A program made the position numbers and the translations under genes. Source: Myoxocephalus aenaeus (taxonomy: Eukaryota > Chordata > Actinopteri > Perciformes > Cottidae). Taken from it: a stretch of DNA of 64,000 nucleotides. The stretch covers positions 573,501 to 637,500 of the forward strand of contig JBAMJR010000010.1 of NCBI GenBank assembly GCA_038501785.1, read 5' to 3'. Positions 48,921 to 60,221 of this stretch are shown here, piece after piece. The notes below the pieces were generated by a model. The model made no database searches, was not told the origin of the DNA, and was given only the letters and a program-made list of their open reading frames with translations. How positions within the stretch are numbered: the first letter of the stretch is position 1; each line of letters starts with the position of its first letter.

Positions 48921-51900
48921 GACCTCATGTAGTCCTGGTCCTCTATAGACCTCATGTAGTCCTGGTCCTCTATAGACCTCATGTAGTCCTGGTCCTCTCT
49001 AGACCTCATGTAGTCCTGGTCCTCTCTAGACCTCATGTAGTCCTGGTCCTCTATAGACCTCATGTAGTCCTGGTCCTCATAGACCTCATGTAGTCCTGGT
49101 CCTCTATAGACCTCATGTAGTCCTGGTCCTCATAGACCTCATGTAGTCCTGGTCCTCATAGACCTCATGTAGTCCTGGTCCTCTATAGTCCTCATGTAGT
49201 CCTGGTCCTCTCTAGACCTCATGTAGTCCTGGTCCTCTACAGACCTCATGTAGTCCTGGTCCTCTCTAGACCTCATGTAGTCCTGGTCCTCTACAGACCT
49301 CATGTAGTCCTGGTCCTCTATAGACCTCATGTAGTCCTGGTCCTCTATAGTCCTCATGTAGTCCTGGTCCTCTATAGACCTCATGTAGTCCTGGTCCTCT
49401 CTAGACCTCATGTAGTCCTGGTCCTCTCTAGACCTCATGTAGTCCTGGTCCTCTACAGACCTCATGTAGTCCTGGTCCTCATAGACCTCATGTAGTCCTG
49501 GTCCTCTCTAGACCTCATGTAGTCCTGGTCCTCTATAGACCTCATGTAGTCCTGGTCCTCTACAGACCTCATGTAGTCCTGGTCCTCTATAGACCTCATG
49601 TAGTCCTGGTCCTCTACAGACCTCATGTAGTCCTGGTCCTCTATAGACCTCATGTAGTCCTGGTCCTCTATAGACCTCATGTAGTCCTGGTCCTCTATAG
49701 ACCTCATGTAGTCCTGGTCCTCTATAGGCCTCATGTAGTCCTGGTCCTCTATAGACCTCATGTAGTCCTGGTCCTCTATAGACCTCATGTAGTCCTGGTC
49801 CTCTATAGACCTCATGTAGTCCTGGTCCTCTATAGGCCTCATGTAGTCCTGGTCCTCTATAGACCTCATGTAGTCCTGGTCCTCTATAGACCTCATGTAG
49901 TCCTGGTCCTCTATAGACCTCATGTAGTCCTGGTCCTCTATAGACCTCAGTCTAGTCCTGGTCCTCTATAGACCTCATGTAGTCCTGGTCCTCTATAGAC
50001 CTCATGTAGTCCTGGTCCTCTATAGACCTCATGTAGTCCTGGTCCTCATAGACCTCATGTAGTCCTGGTCCTCTATAGACCTCATGTAGTCCTGGTCCTC
50101 TATATACCTCATGTAGTCCTGGTCCTCATAGACCTCATGTAGTCCTGGTCCTCTATAGACCTCATGTAGTCCTGGTCCTCATAGACCTCATATAGTCCTG
50201 GTCCTCTATAGACCTCATGTAGTCCTGGTCCTCTATAGACCTCATGTAGTCCTGGTCCTCTATAGACCTCATGTAGTCCTGGTCCTCTATATACCTCATG
50301 TAGTCCTGGTCCTCATAGACCTCATGTAGTCCTGGTCCTCTATATACCTCATGTAGTCCTGGTCCTCATAGACCTCATGTAGTCCTGGTCCTCTATAGAC
50401 CTCATGTAGTCCTGGTCCTCTATAGACCTCATGTAGTCCTGGTCCTCTATAGACCTCATGTAGTCCTGGTCCTCTATAGACCTCATGTAGTCCTGGTCCT
50501 CATAGACCTCATGTAGTCCTGGTCCTCATAGACCTCATGTAGTCCTGGTCCTCTATAGACCTCATGTAGTCCTGGTCCTCTATATACCTCATGTAGTCCT
50601 GGTCCTCATAGACCTCATGTAGTCCTGGTCCTCTATAGACCTCATTCTAGTCCCGGTCCTCATAGACCTCAGTCTAGTCCTGGTCCTCTATAGACCTCAT
50701 GTAGTCCTGGTCCTCTATAGACCTCATGTAGTCCTGGTCCTCTATAGACCTCATGTAGTCCTGGTCCTCTATAGACCTCAGTCTAGTCCTGGTCCTCTAT
50801 AGACCTCATGTAGTCCTGGTCCTCTATAGGCCTCATGTAGTCCTGGTCCTCTATAGACCTCATGTAGTCCTGGTCCTCTATAGACCTCATGTAGTCCTGG
50901 TCCTCTATAGACCTCATGTAGTCCTGGTCCTCTATAGACCTCAGTCTAGTCCTGGTCCTCTATAGACCTCATGTAGTCCTGGTCCTCTATAGACCTCATG
51001 TAGTCCTGGTCCTCATAGACCTCATGTAGTCCTGGTCCTCTATAGACCTCATGTAGTCCTGGTCCTCTATATACCTCATGTAGTCCTGGTCCTCATAGAC
51101 CTCATGTAGTCCTGGTCCTCTATAGACCTCATGTAGTCCTGGTCCTCATAGACCTCATATAGTCCTGGTCCTCTATAGACCTCATGTAGTCCTGGTCCTC
51201 TATAGACCTCATGTAGTCCTGGTCCTCTATAGACCTCATGTAGTCCTGGTCCTCTATATACCTCATGTAGTCCTGGTCCTCATAGACCTCATGTAGTCCT
51301 GGTCCTCTATAGTCCTCAGTGTAGTCCTGGTCCTCTATAGTCCTCAGTGTAGTCCTGGTCCTCTATAGACCTCATGTAGTCCTGGTCCTCTATAGACCTC
51401 ATGTAGTCCTGGTCCTCTATATACCTCATGTAGTCCTGGTCCTCATAGACCTCATGTAGTCCTGGTCCTCTATAGACCTCATGTAGTCCTGGTCCTCATA
51501 GACCTCATGTAGTCCTGGTCCTCTATAGACCTCATTCTAGTCCCGGTCCTCATAGACCTCAGTCTAGTCCTGGTCCTCTATAGACCTCATGTAGTCCTGG
51601 TCCTCTCTAGACCTCAGTGTAGTCCTGGTCCTCTACAGACCTCATGTAGTCCTGGTCCTATAGACCTCATGTAGTCCTGGTCCTCTATATACCTCATGTA
51701 GTCCTGGTCCTCTACAGACCTCATGTAGTCCTGGTCCTCTGTAGACCTCATGTAGTCCTGGTCCTCTATAGACCTCATGTAGTCCTGGTCCTCTATAGAC
51801 CTCATGTAGTCCTGGTCCTCTATAGACCTCATGTAGTCCTGGTCCTCTATAGACCTCATGTAGTCCTGGTCCTCTCTAGACCTCATGTAGTCCTGGTCCT

Positions 51901-52545
51901 CTATATACCTCATGTAGTCCTGGTCCTCTACAGACCTCATGTAGTCCTGGTCCTCTGTAGACCTCATGTAGTCCTGGTCCTCTATAGACCTCATGTAGTC
52001 CTGGTCCTCTATAGACCTCATGTAGTCCTGGTCCTCTATAGACCTCATGTAGTCCTGGTCCTCTATAGACCTCATGTAGTCCTGGTCCTCTATAGAACTA
52101 CATGTAGTCCTGGTCCTCTATAGAACTACATGTAGTCCTGGTCCTCTATAGACCTCATGTAGTCCTGGTCCTCATAGACCTCATGTAGTCCTGGTCCTCT
52201 ATAGACCTCAGTGTAGTCCTGGTCCTCTATAGACCTCATGTAGTCCTGGTCCTCTATAGACCTCATGTAGTCCTGGTCCTCTGTAGACCTCATGTAGTCC
52301 TGGTCCTCTGTAGACCTCATGTAGTCCTGGTCCTCTATAGACCTCATGTAGTCCTGGTCCTCTATAGACCTCATGTAGTCCTGGTCCTCTCTAGACCTCA
52401 TGTAGTCCTGGTCCTCTGTAGACCTCATCTAGTCCTGGTCCTCTGTAGACCTCATGTAGTCCTGGTCCTCTATAGTCCTCAGTGTAGTCCTGGTCCTCAT
52501 AGACCTCATGTAGTCCTGGTCCTCTATAGAACTACATGTTAATAT
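48921..52545. repeat. 3.6-kb 27/24-bp minisatellite AGACCTCATGTAGTCCTGGT
   Basis: About 135 units of 27 bp (…CCTCTAT) and 24 bp (…CCTCAT). Shared rare variants (CATTCTAGTCCCGG at about 50643 and 51533; CATATAGTCC at about 50188 and 51155) show a higher-order duplication of roughly 0.9-1 kb. Minus-strand frames of MRSIEDQDY units are artefacts. Confidence 0.97.
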
Positions 52546-52835
52546 GAAAAACATAATTTAAAACAGACGCTTTTTTTAAATATTCTTTGTTAACTTCAAC
52601 TGATATTTTATTTATTGTAACACATTTGTTTCCATTTATTACATTTTTTGGGGGAAATTTTTAATTTAATTTTTTTTTTTTTTCAAAGTTTGTATTAATC
52701 TGTTGACATTTAATTACTTTAAACGTAAAGAAAAACAAGTTTCTTCCTCCCACTGTTATTGATTTGATCAGTAAAAGGTTCCTTCATGTTTAATGTACAG
52801 GACAAACAGATTATTATTATTATTATTATATTATA
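52546..52835. other. AT-rich spacer before map4k4
   Basis: No feature other than poly-T runs and an ATT microsatellite at 52811-52829. Confidence 0.5.
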
Positions 52836-52839
52836 TAGT

Positions 52840-52903
52840 GTTAATGAGCCCAGGACACAGAAGGTCTCGCGCTGTCCCTGCTGGAGAGGAAAGGGGCGGA
52901 GCC

Positions 52904-52948
<45 letters not shown>

Positions 52949-53164
52949 TCGAACAGCCCTCGCTCTCTAGTCGGGCGGTGTTAGCGGCGGAGCTCCAGCT
53001 CGGGATTACAAAGAGGAGGAAAGGAGAGAAAACGCGCCTCGGATATAAAATACATCTGTAGCGGGATTCAAACCCGCAACCTGCCGACGATGAGCCGCGC
53101 GCCGTCCGCCTGAAGGAGCCGAGCGAGCCGCGTCCCCGCGCGAGTTATCCCTTCAGCACGGAAA
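52840..53164 (+). promoter_or_regulatory. map4k4: map4k4 promoter/5'UTR with (GA)n
   Basis: GC-rich and CpG-containing sequence leading into the map4k4 start codon, with an uninterrupted GA run at 52905-52946. The transcription start is not defined. Confidence 0.5.
53090..53113 (+). other. 7-codon upstream ORF in the map4k4 leader
   Basis: ATG (53090) AGC CGC GCG CCG TCC GCC TGA (53111-53113), in context ACGATGA, ends 51 bp before the map4k4 ATG. Presence in the mRNA depends on the start site. Confidence 0.45.
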
Positions 53165-53221
53165 ATGGCGAACGAGTCCCCGGCCAAGAGTCTGGTGGAG
53201 ATAGACCTGGCATCCCTGAGG
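53165..53221 (+). CDS. map4k4: map4k4 exon 1 (coding part)
   Basis: 57 nt, phase 0, ATG in context GAAAATGG. A GT run follows shortly after the donor. Confidence 0.92.
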
Positions 53222-53570
53222 GTGAGGGAGGGAGTGTGTGTGTGTGTGTGTGTGTGTGTGGTATGAATATAAGTATTTCACACACACACTATAATAACGC
53301 ATGCACCGCAGGGAGGTGTTGACACGACCCCGCGGTGGCTTTTTCTTTGTCTAACACCGAGAGGGCCAGCGAACCGGGCGCTGCCGGCGCGAACATCGAG
53401 CGAACCCGACCAGAGGCGCAGGGACTCGATCCATTTTCTGTCTTTATGTCTGCTGCTGTTTTATTTGATGTTGATTGGTTTTTGTTTCCGGTGCTTCCGC
53501 TCAGGATCCTGCAGGAATATTCGAGCTGGTGGAAGTGGTCGGGAATGGAACCTATGGACAAGTCTACAAG
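53165..53570 (+). CDS. map4k4: mitogen-activated protein kinase kinase kinase kinase 4 (map4k4), 5' end
   Basis: First two coding exons of a GCK-IV STE20 kinase that signals to JNK and cytoskeletal pathways. Exon 1, 53165-53221, encodes MANESPAKSLVEIDLASLR and ends before donor GTGAGG. Exon 2, 53505-53570, follows acceptor CTCAG and encodes DPAGIFELVEVVGNGTYGQV plus YK, the start of the kinase glycine-rich loop (GNGTYGQV). Donor GTTGGT is slightly weak. The paralogs TNIK and MINK1 share exon 2. MAN-SPAKSLV and the LVEVVG form favour map4k4, as does the lonrf2 neighbour. The remaining exons, with the catalytic Lys and all else, lie beyond 64000, so intron 2 exceeds 10.4 kb. Confidence 0.92.
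53505..53570 (+). CDS. map4k4: map4k4 exon 2 (P-loop)
   Basis: 66 nt, phase 0 on both sides, encoding the conserved block from DPAGIFELVE to QVYK. Confidence 0.95.
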
Positions 53571-53587
53571 GTTGGTGTGAGCCTCCA

Positions 53588-53590
<3 letters not shown>

Positions 53591-53632
<42 letters not shown>
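53591..53632. repeat. (GT)n in map4k4 intron 2
   Basis: About 21 GT dinucleotides, 20 bp after the exon-2 donor. Confidence 0.95.
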
Positions 53633-53633
<1 letters not shown>

Positions 53634-54023
53634 GTAACCCCGCCCCTCCCGGTCTGGACTGGATTATCTCTCTGGTGGCCTCGCTGCTTCACATCCATTC
53701 ATTATGTCTCCTCTTGGAGACAAACATCACCCTGTGCACCTATTTTTGGTTCCATGGACGTCCCTCTTCTTCCTCCTCCCTCCTCCTCTTCATCCTCCTC
53801 TTCCTCCCTCCTCCTCATCCTCTTCCACACCCCAGTGAAATGTTCCTGCCCTCGTCGCCCCGTTCGTCTCCACACTGACCGACTTGAGCGCCATTGGATG
53901 GGCGGTGTTTCATTGCGCATTCAGACACACACACACACACACACACACACACTATAGTGCCCAGCAGGCCTTACGCTGGAGCGTCTCTGTGCTGCATTAA
54001 TGGTGATCGGCCTGTTCATCCCA

Positions 54024-54025
<2 letters not shown>

Positions 54026-54090
<65 letters not shown>
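54026..54090. repeat. (CA)n in map4k4 intron 2
   Basis: About 32 CA dinucleotides; another shorter run is at 53926-53952. Confidence 0.96.
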
Positions 54091-54091
<1 letters not shown>

Positions 54092-54347
54092 GATGGAGAC
54101 CCGGTGCTCCTGGATTTCCTCACCTCCAGCTCTTCAGACAGCCTGCTGTTGAGAACCGGGTCTGATACTGAGCCGCTTCCTGTCACGTGCATGAGCGTGC
54201 ACGTGGCCGTCTGAAGCCCCGCCCCCTCAGGCGACAGTGTTTCTGTATTCCACCAAAAGCTTTGCTGCAACAAAGATGATGTCATGTCCAGCTTAAGGTG
54301 GTATTTTACCTCTGAGTCGGGTTGATGATCATTTGCTTGCAAAATAC

Positions 54348-54369
54348 ACGTGTGTGTGTGTGTGTGTGT

Positions 54370-54404
<35 letters not shown>

Positions 54405-54442
54405 TGTGTGTGTGTGTGTGTGTGTACGTGTGTGTGTGTGTT
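54348..54442. repeat. (GT)n with TACGTG interruptions
   Basis: GT dinucleotides interrupted three times by TACGTG. Confidence 0.95.
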
Positions 54443-54567
54443 GCAGCAGCGAGGTGGACCTGGAGCCCCTGACCTGCAGGTCTGGGCCTCAGGTGTTCAG
54501 GTGGTCGTAGGTTTCAGCTCGAGGATCTGAAAGTTGGGTCGAGTCCCATCACGCCGTCCGGCCCGAC

Positions 54568-55848
54568 CGCTACTGAGCGTGTGCAGACTCTACTGAGCGT
54601 GTGCAGACTCTACTGAGCGTGTGCAGACTCTACTGAGCGTGTGCAGACTCTACTGAGCGTGTGCAGACTCTACTGAGCGTGTGCAGACTCTACTGAGCGT
54701 GTGCAGACTCTACTGAGCATGTATAGACTCTACTGAGCATGTGCAGACTCTACTGAGCATGTGCAGACTCTACTGAGCATGTATAGACTCTACTGAGCAT
54801 GTGCAGACTCTACTGAGCATGTGCAGACTCTACTGAGCATGTGCAGACTCTACTGAGCATGTGCAGACTCTACTGAGCATGTGCAGACTCTACTGAGCAT
54901 GTGCAGACTCTACTGAGCATGTGCAGACTCTACTGAGCATGTGCAGACTCTACTGAGCATGTGCAGACTCTACTGAGCATGTGCAGACTCTACTGAGCAT
55001 GTATAGACTCTACTGAGCATGTATAGACTCTACTGAGCGTGTGCAGACTCTACTGAGCATGTAGACTCTACTGAGCATGTGCAGACTCTACTGAGCATGT
55101 ATAGACTCTACTGAGCATGTGCAGACTCTACTGAGCATGTATAGACTCTACTGAGCATGTATAGACTCTACTGAGCATGTGCAGACTCTACTGAGCGTGT
55201 GCAGACTCTACTGAGCGTGTGCAGACTCTACTGAGCGTGTGCAGACTCTACTGAGCATGTGCAGACTCTACTGAGCATGTGCAGACTCTACTGAGCATGT
55301 GCAGACTCTACTGAGCATGTATAGACTCTACTGAGCATGTGCAGACTCTACTGAGCATGTGCAGACTCTACTGAGCATGTGCAGACTCTACTGAGCATGT
55401 ATAGACTCTACTGAGCATGTGCAGACTCTACTGAGCATGTGCAGACTCTACTGAGCATGTGCAGACTCTACTGAGCATGTATAGACTCTACTGAGCATGT
55501 ATAGACTCTACTGAGCGTGTGCAGACTCTACTGAGCATGTAGACTCTACTGAGCATGTGCAGACTCTACTGAGCATGTATAGACTCTACTGAGCATGTGC
55601 AGACTCTACTGAGCATGTATAGACTCTACTGAGCATGTATAGACTCTACTGAGCATGTGCAGACTCTACTGAGCGTGTGCAGACTCTACTGAGCGTGTGC
55701 AGACTCTACTGAGCGTGTGCAGACTCTACTGAGCATGTGCAGACTCTACTGAGCATGTGCAGACTCTACTGAGCATGTATAGACTCTACTGAGCGTGTGC
55801 AGACTCTACTGAGCATGTGCAGACTCTACTGAGCATGTGCAGACTAGA
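54568..55848. repeat. 20-bp minisatellite CTACTGAGCATGTGCAGACT in map4k4 intron 2
   Basis: About 64 units with GCGTGTGC, GCATGTGC and GCATGTAT variants and 18-bp short units (GAGCATGTAGACTC) at about 55057 and 55534. The short-unit spacing shows a roughly 477-bp higher-order duplication. Confidence 0.96.
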
Positions 55849-55859
55849 GCACACACCTG

Positions 55860-56700
55860 ATAATGCGACTGCAGCAAAGGACTTATTTTTTATTCATATT
55901 GAGACGTTTTGCTGCACCTTTTGGTTCTGGAGAGAAACGATGAACGTTTAACTCACGTGAACTAAAATAAAACGATTCAAACCGGACGGATAGAAACTGA
56001 TTCCTGAGGACCTTTTCTCTCGGATCTTCTTCTTCTTCTTCTTCTTCTTCTTCTTCTCTTTACAGGTAGATAACCTATAGCTGCATTGAGTTACATTATC
56101 GTGGTGCGTTCAGGGGCTTCAGGTGCAGAATACTTGGCTGGACACGAGGAGAGCAGCAACATCTGGAAACGACGTTGCTGCAGGCTAACATGATAATATG
56201 ATAATATAATAACATGATAATATAATATGATATTATTATAATATTAACACCGTTAATCTCATTTTCATTCATAAACGAGTGATTTTGTGAATGATGAAGA
56301 AACAGAAACGAGGAGAAGTTTTATTTTACACATTTTGCTTCAACAAGTTGAAAATACAGCTTTGATTCAGAGGGACAGAGTTCATTGATTATGGACATTT
56401 TATTGATTGATTATGGAATAGATTGTTATCCCAGCCAGTAATCTTCTCTCCTCTCTTTGCCGGCGGGGTTCGGCCTCCTGAAGCTGAACGTCGCCCAGCG
56501 AGGCGTTGAGTTAGTTCACTTTGTGTGAACAGAAACTCTGTTGCCGTGGACAACACAGCGAGTCGATGCAGCTGATTGGTTGTTGTTGTTGTTGTTGTTG
56601 TTGTCCTGGAGGCTCGGGGGAAGCGTTGGGCTGCAGCAGGACGAGACGCTCAAATCCCCCTCGACATTTTGAGTTTAGGTCCTCGGGATTCGGTGAATCA
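55860..56700. other. map4k4 intron 2, mostly unique; (CTT)n at 56026-56055
   Basis: No exon seen. (GTT)n at 56580-56604. The 56455-56690 patch is GC-richer and could be regulatory. Confidence 0.4.
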
Positions 56701-56705
56701 TGGTG

Positions 56706-56732
56706 TGTGTGTGAGAGAGAGAGAGAGAGAGA

Positions 56733-56801
<69 letters not shown>
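56706..56801. repeat. (GA)n-(GT)n compound microsatellite
   Basis: GA run at 56711-56730 followed by about 33 GT. Confidence 0.96.
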
Positions 56802-56805
<4 letters not shown>

Positions 56806-56924
56806 CATTTCATCCTCGGCTCTCTCTGATTGGTCGGGCTTCCCAGGCCGGCGAATCGCTGCAGAGCGAGACGTACGGCTCACTGCAGCTGTGCAGCGAC
56901 AACAGCTGTTGGGATGGAAAAATA

Positions 56925-57133
56925 GAGGAGGAGGAGGGAGGAGGAGGGAGGAGGAGGGGGAGGAGGAGGGAGGAGGAGGAGGGAGGAGGAGGAGGAGGGA
57001 GGAGGGGAGGAGGAGGAGGAGGAGGAGGAGGAGGAGGAGGAGGAGGAGGAAGAGGGAGGAGGAGGAGGAGGGAGGAGGAGGAGGGAGGAGGAGGGAGGAG
57101 GAGGAGGAGGAGGAGGAGGAGGGGGGGAGGAGG
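56925..57133. repeat. (GGA)n polypurine tract of about 200 bp
   Basis: Uninterrupted plus-strand purines, GGA with GGGA interruptions. No C or T for over 200 bases. Confidence 0.96.
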
Positions 57134-57291
57134 TACACAACAGAGGAGCACTCGGCTTGTAATCATCAGCATGTTTTATGTTTTATAATAAGTCTGAATC
57201 GTCTCACGCTGTTCTGGACTTCAGATGGAAGTGAAAAACATCTGTCTGAATGTTTTACATCTCACTGCGGTCACGTTTTACTCTCCGTTTG

Positions 57292-57380
57292 TTCTGGTTC
57301 AGTTTCTTCTGGTTCAGTTTGTTCAGGTTCAGTTTCTTCTGGTTCAGTTTGTTCTGGTTCAGTTTCTTCAGGTTCAGGAT
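57292..57380. repeat. TTCTGGTTCAGTTTGTTCAG tandem repeat
   Basis: Five to six 15-bp units differing by single bases. Confidence 0.85.
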
Positions 57381-57759
57381 CAGAACCGCTGGAGGAGCTC
57401 GATCAATAATCCGCGTCTCGTGTTCAGACTCTCTTCAACGCGCCGTATCAATCCACTGAATTATTTATTATTAAAACAAAAAGTATACAAAATGCTGTTC
57501 ATATTCATATTTTCATGTCGAGTCAACGATTGTCGATAAAGTTCGTATTTAAATCTCCTGTTCGCACATTAAGGAAGGACTCCTCGGCGCCTCGGGGGGG
57601 AACACTGTGGGGTCGAAGCCCCCTCTGAGGAAATGGTTTCACCCGCGTGAGACGACCCACAGCGGTGAGGGTTCAGACCGCCGACTCCAAACGTCCCAAC
57701 AAGCAAACTGCTGGCGGATGTTTTGAGAGGAAGTCGTGAAACGGGAGGAAGTTCTCGTG

Positions 57760-57818
57760 AGGAAGAGGAGGAGGAGGAGGAGGAGGAGGAGGAGGAGGAG
57801 GAGGAGGAGGAGGAGGAG
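57760..57818. repeat. (GGA)n microsatellite
   Basis: About 19 GGA triplets. Confidence 0.95.
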
Positions 57819-58061
57819 CCGGGGAAGGTTAGAGCAGACTGACGTAATGACAGGGGAGACCAGCAGAGTCACATGAAACCAGTGAGCTGAAGGACTGAAA
57901 CCATTATCGACCCATAAACCCGCTGGTTCATTCCCAGTCGATCGTTTTTAATCTAAACTTAGTTCCACAGATTTTCTGAGCCAGGAGTTATATTTAGACG
58001 CGCCTCTAGCTGAAGAACACAAATACCTGCAGAAACCAACATCCAGCGCGTGAGTTCCTGT

Positions 58062-58189
58062 TGCTCCCATTGGTCCCACTGCTCCCACTGGTCCCACTGC
58101 TCCCATTGGTCCCACTGGTCCCACTGCTCCCACTGGTCCCACTGCTCCCTGTGGGCCCAGTGGGAGCAGTGGGACCAGTGGGACCAATG
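58062..58189. repeat. CCCACTGGT/CCCACTGCT repeat ending in a perfect inverted repeat
   Basis: 9-bp-type units of GGTCCCACTGCTCCCACT. The last part forms 33-bp perfect arms at 58104-58136 and 58157-58189 with a 20-bp spacer. Confidence 0.93.
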
Positions 58190-58327
58190 AGCTGCGCAGT
58201 GAGGGACCAAAGCTGGGCAGAAGGAGCGACCCCGACCTCCGACCTCCGCGCACTGGATGTTGGTCGTGTCGGCGGTGACCTTTTGAGAGCAGGAAGTGAA
58301 GCCGCGTCTCCGCTGGGAACTTTTCTT

Positions 58328-58445
58328 TTTGCTGCCGTTAGCTGCTGTTAGCCGCTGTTAGCCGCCGTTAGACACAGTTAGACACAGTTAGACACAGTTA
58401 GCAGCTGTTAGACACAGTTAGCCACCGTTAGCTGCTGTTAGCCGC
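58328..58445. repeat. GTTAGCCGC / GTTAGACACA tandem repeat
   Basis: About eleven 10-bp-type units GCTGTTAGCC and GACACAGTTA. Confidence 0.88.
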
Positions 58446-59091
58446 CGCGACCTTTCCAGTCACGAGAAGTGGAAGCCTCGTTACTGATCGCAGCAACGGG
58501 AACTCCAGCGATGAGGAAGTGGCGCTGCTGTTTTGTTCCCGACCCACTTCTCTTTGTCCTCGACGTTCACGGATAAATACGGAACGTTGTTTCAGGGTCA
58601 AAGGTCACGAAAGGAGAACCTGAAGGGTGGAAAAAGATGCTGAAATAACTTCATAATGATGCCGATTAGTAAAAAGTCTGTATTCATGTTTTGTTAGTTT
58701 TCTCTTGGAGACGACGAGCAAACGACTTTTAAAATGCTCGTTTTCTGAATGGAGTCTGGCTCGGTCGGTGCTAAGCTAAGCTAACGTTGTAGCAACGGCC
58801 AAGTTATTGTTTGTACCACGTGGTTTATACATATACATACATGCATATATACACACACATACACTAACATCTTTGAGCTGAACTGCAAAGAGTTTAACAC
58901 ACACACACACTCATTATTATACGAGCTAATAGCTAAGCTACTGGAAGATGAACCGCTGACGGTGCATTAAACCAGCAATCACAAGCAGTCTGGAAGAGTA
59001 ATTATGGAATGATTTTATTCTTAGTTTGACACACAGGTGACGTTCCTCGTGCCGCTAATGAGTCCGCTGGCTGGAAATACGACCGCCGGTG

Positions 59092-59130
<39 letters not shown>

Positions 59131-60220
59131 CCCGCCGTGCTTTTGTTTCATATTCGCCGGCTTTATGACGCGTTTTATTGCTGCCGTAAGAACAAGAGAG
59201 TTTAAGACTGAACCTCCAACACTGGCTGGTTTTCTTTAAGTTTAAGTACTCGATAAATCTCAGGAAATCTGTTTTCCACTTCAGAGAACAGACAGAAGTG
59301 GTGATGAATAAAGTGAAGGAGCGCCGCAGGGAGCCTCGTGTCGCTGAAGGAATCGTGTGAGGGACGGATGATTTGACGTCTCCGGTCCGGTGGAGACGAG
59401 CAGGACGCTCCCTGACATTCCACACGGAGGTTGGGCTCTAACTCTGTAGAAAACATCGCTACTGTCCCTTTAACAGTGGAGGAAAAAGGCTTTGGAATGA
59501 GGGATGGATGGAAAAAGCAGAGGAGCGTCGGTAACTCCTCTTCCTCCTCCTCCTCCTCCTCCTGAGCCCTGGTCTGTGTTGCTGTGGGACGAGGAAGATG
59601 TTCCTGAAGGCACCATGGCGGCTGTAATCCCTCAGCAGGACACGGCACCCGCTGGGAGGAAGAGGAGCGAGTCACCGGGATGAAGAGCGAAATATAAGAT
59701 GTCCACGTTATTGTCGACCGTTTGGCCCCGACAGTTCGTCACACGTGTTTATTAATGTCAACACGTTATTATACACTTCATAAACTGCTGTTGTTGAGAC
59801 TTGGGAGCGATCCTGCATCATATAATGTTTGATATGATGTATAATTTGAGCACTTTAATTATATTATAAGCCCCTCACATTACAATGCACATCCTCAGCT
59901 GTGTCTTTGTCCCGTGACGCTCCATAAAAACCATCGTAGGAACTCGTTGCCCCTCTGATGGTGGGGCTCCAGTCTGCCGGGCGCTGCTGGGTGGATGCAG
60001 ACGGGCGACTTGTTGTGACGCTGAAGAGACACGAGATTAAGACCCGGGTCTCGCTGTGTGTCGGGTCAAAGTGGAGCCTCAGAGGAGAGGAGGCAGACAT
60101 TTAACAACCACCTGAGCTGGTTATCAAAGGTTTTGATGCTTTGATCCAAAAACTACAGTCAAAACCTGCAGCCGTGCCACGTCATTATGGTGTTGGCAGC
60201 AACGGAGATGCATTCGCCCA
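58446..60220. other. map4k4 intron 2, mostly unique; (ATG)n at 59093-59130
   Basis: No exon seen. 58765-58815 shares GCTAAGCTAAGCTAACGTTG and following bases with the inverse of 41655-41725 in lonrf2 intron 11, a further dispersed repeat. Confidence 0.4.
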
Positions 60221-60221
60221 C

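Noticed and set aside
49139..52428. MRSIEDQDY repeat 'proteins' on the minus strand
   Set aside because: 27-bp units translate to 9-residue repeats; no non-repeat flank or signal.
53040..53090. tRNA-like T-arm on the minus strand (GCGGGTTTGAATCCCGC)
   Set aside because: Only a T-stem-loop with a near B-box; no acceptor, D or anticodon arms can be folded around it. At most a tRNA-derived fragment in the map4k4 leader.
53165..53570. tnik or mink1 instead of map4k4
   Set aside because: TNIK has LVELVG rather than LVEVVG and a different N terminus; MINK1 begins differently. The lonrf2 neighbour also points to map4k4.
56576..57409. 277-codon frame and its shadows
   Set aside because: Composed of GTT, GA, GT and GGA microsatellites; no conserved segment.
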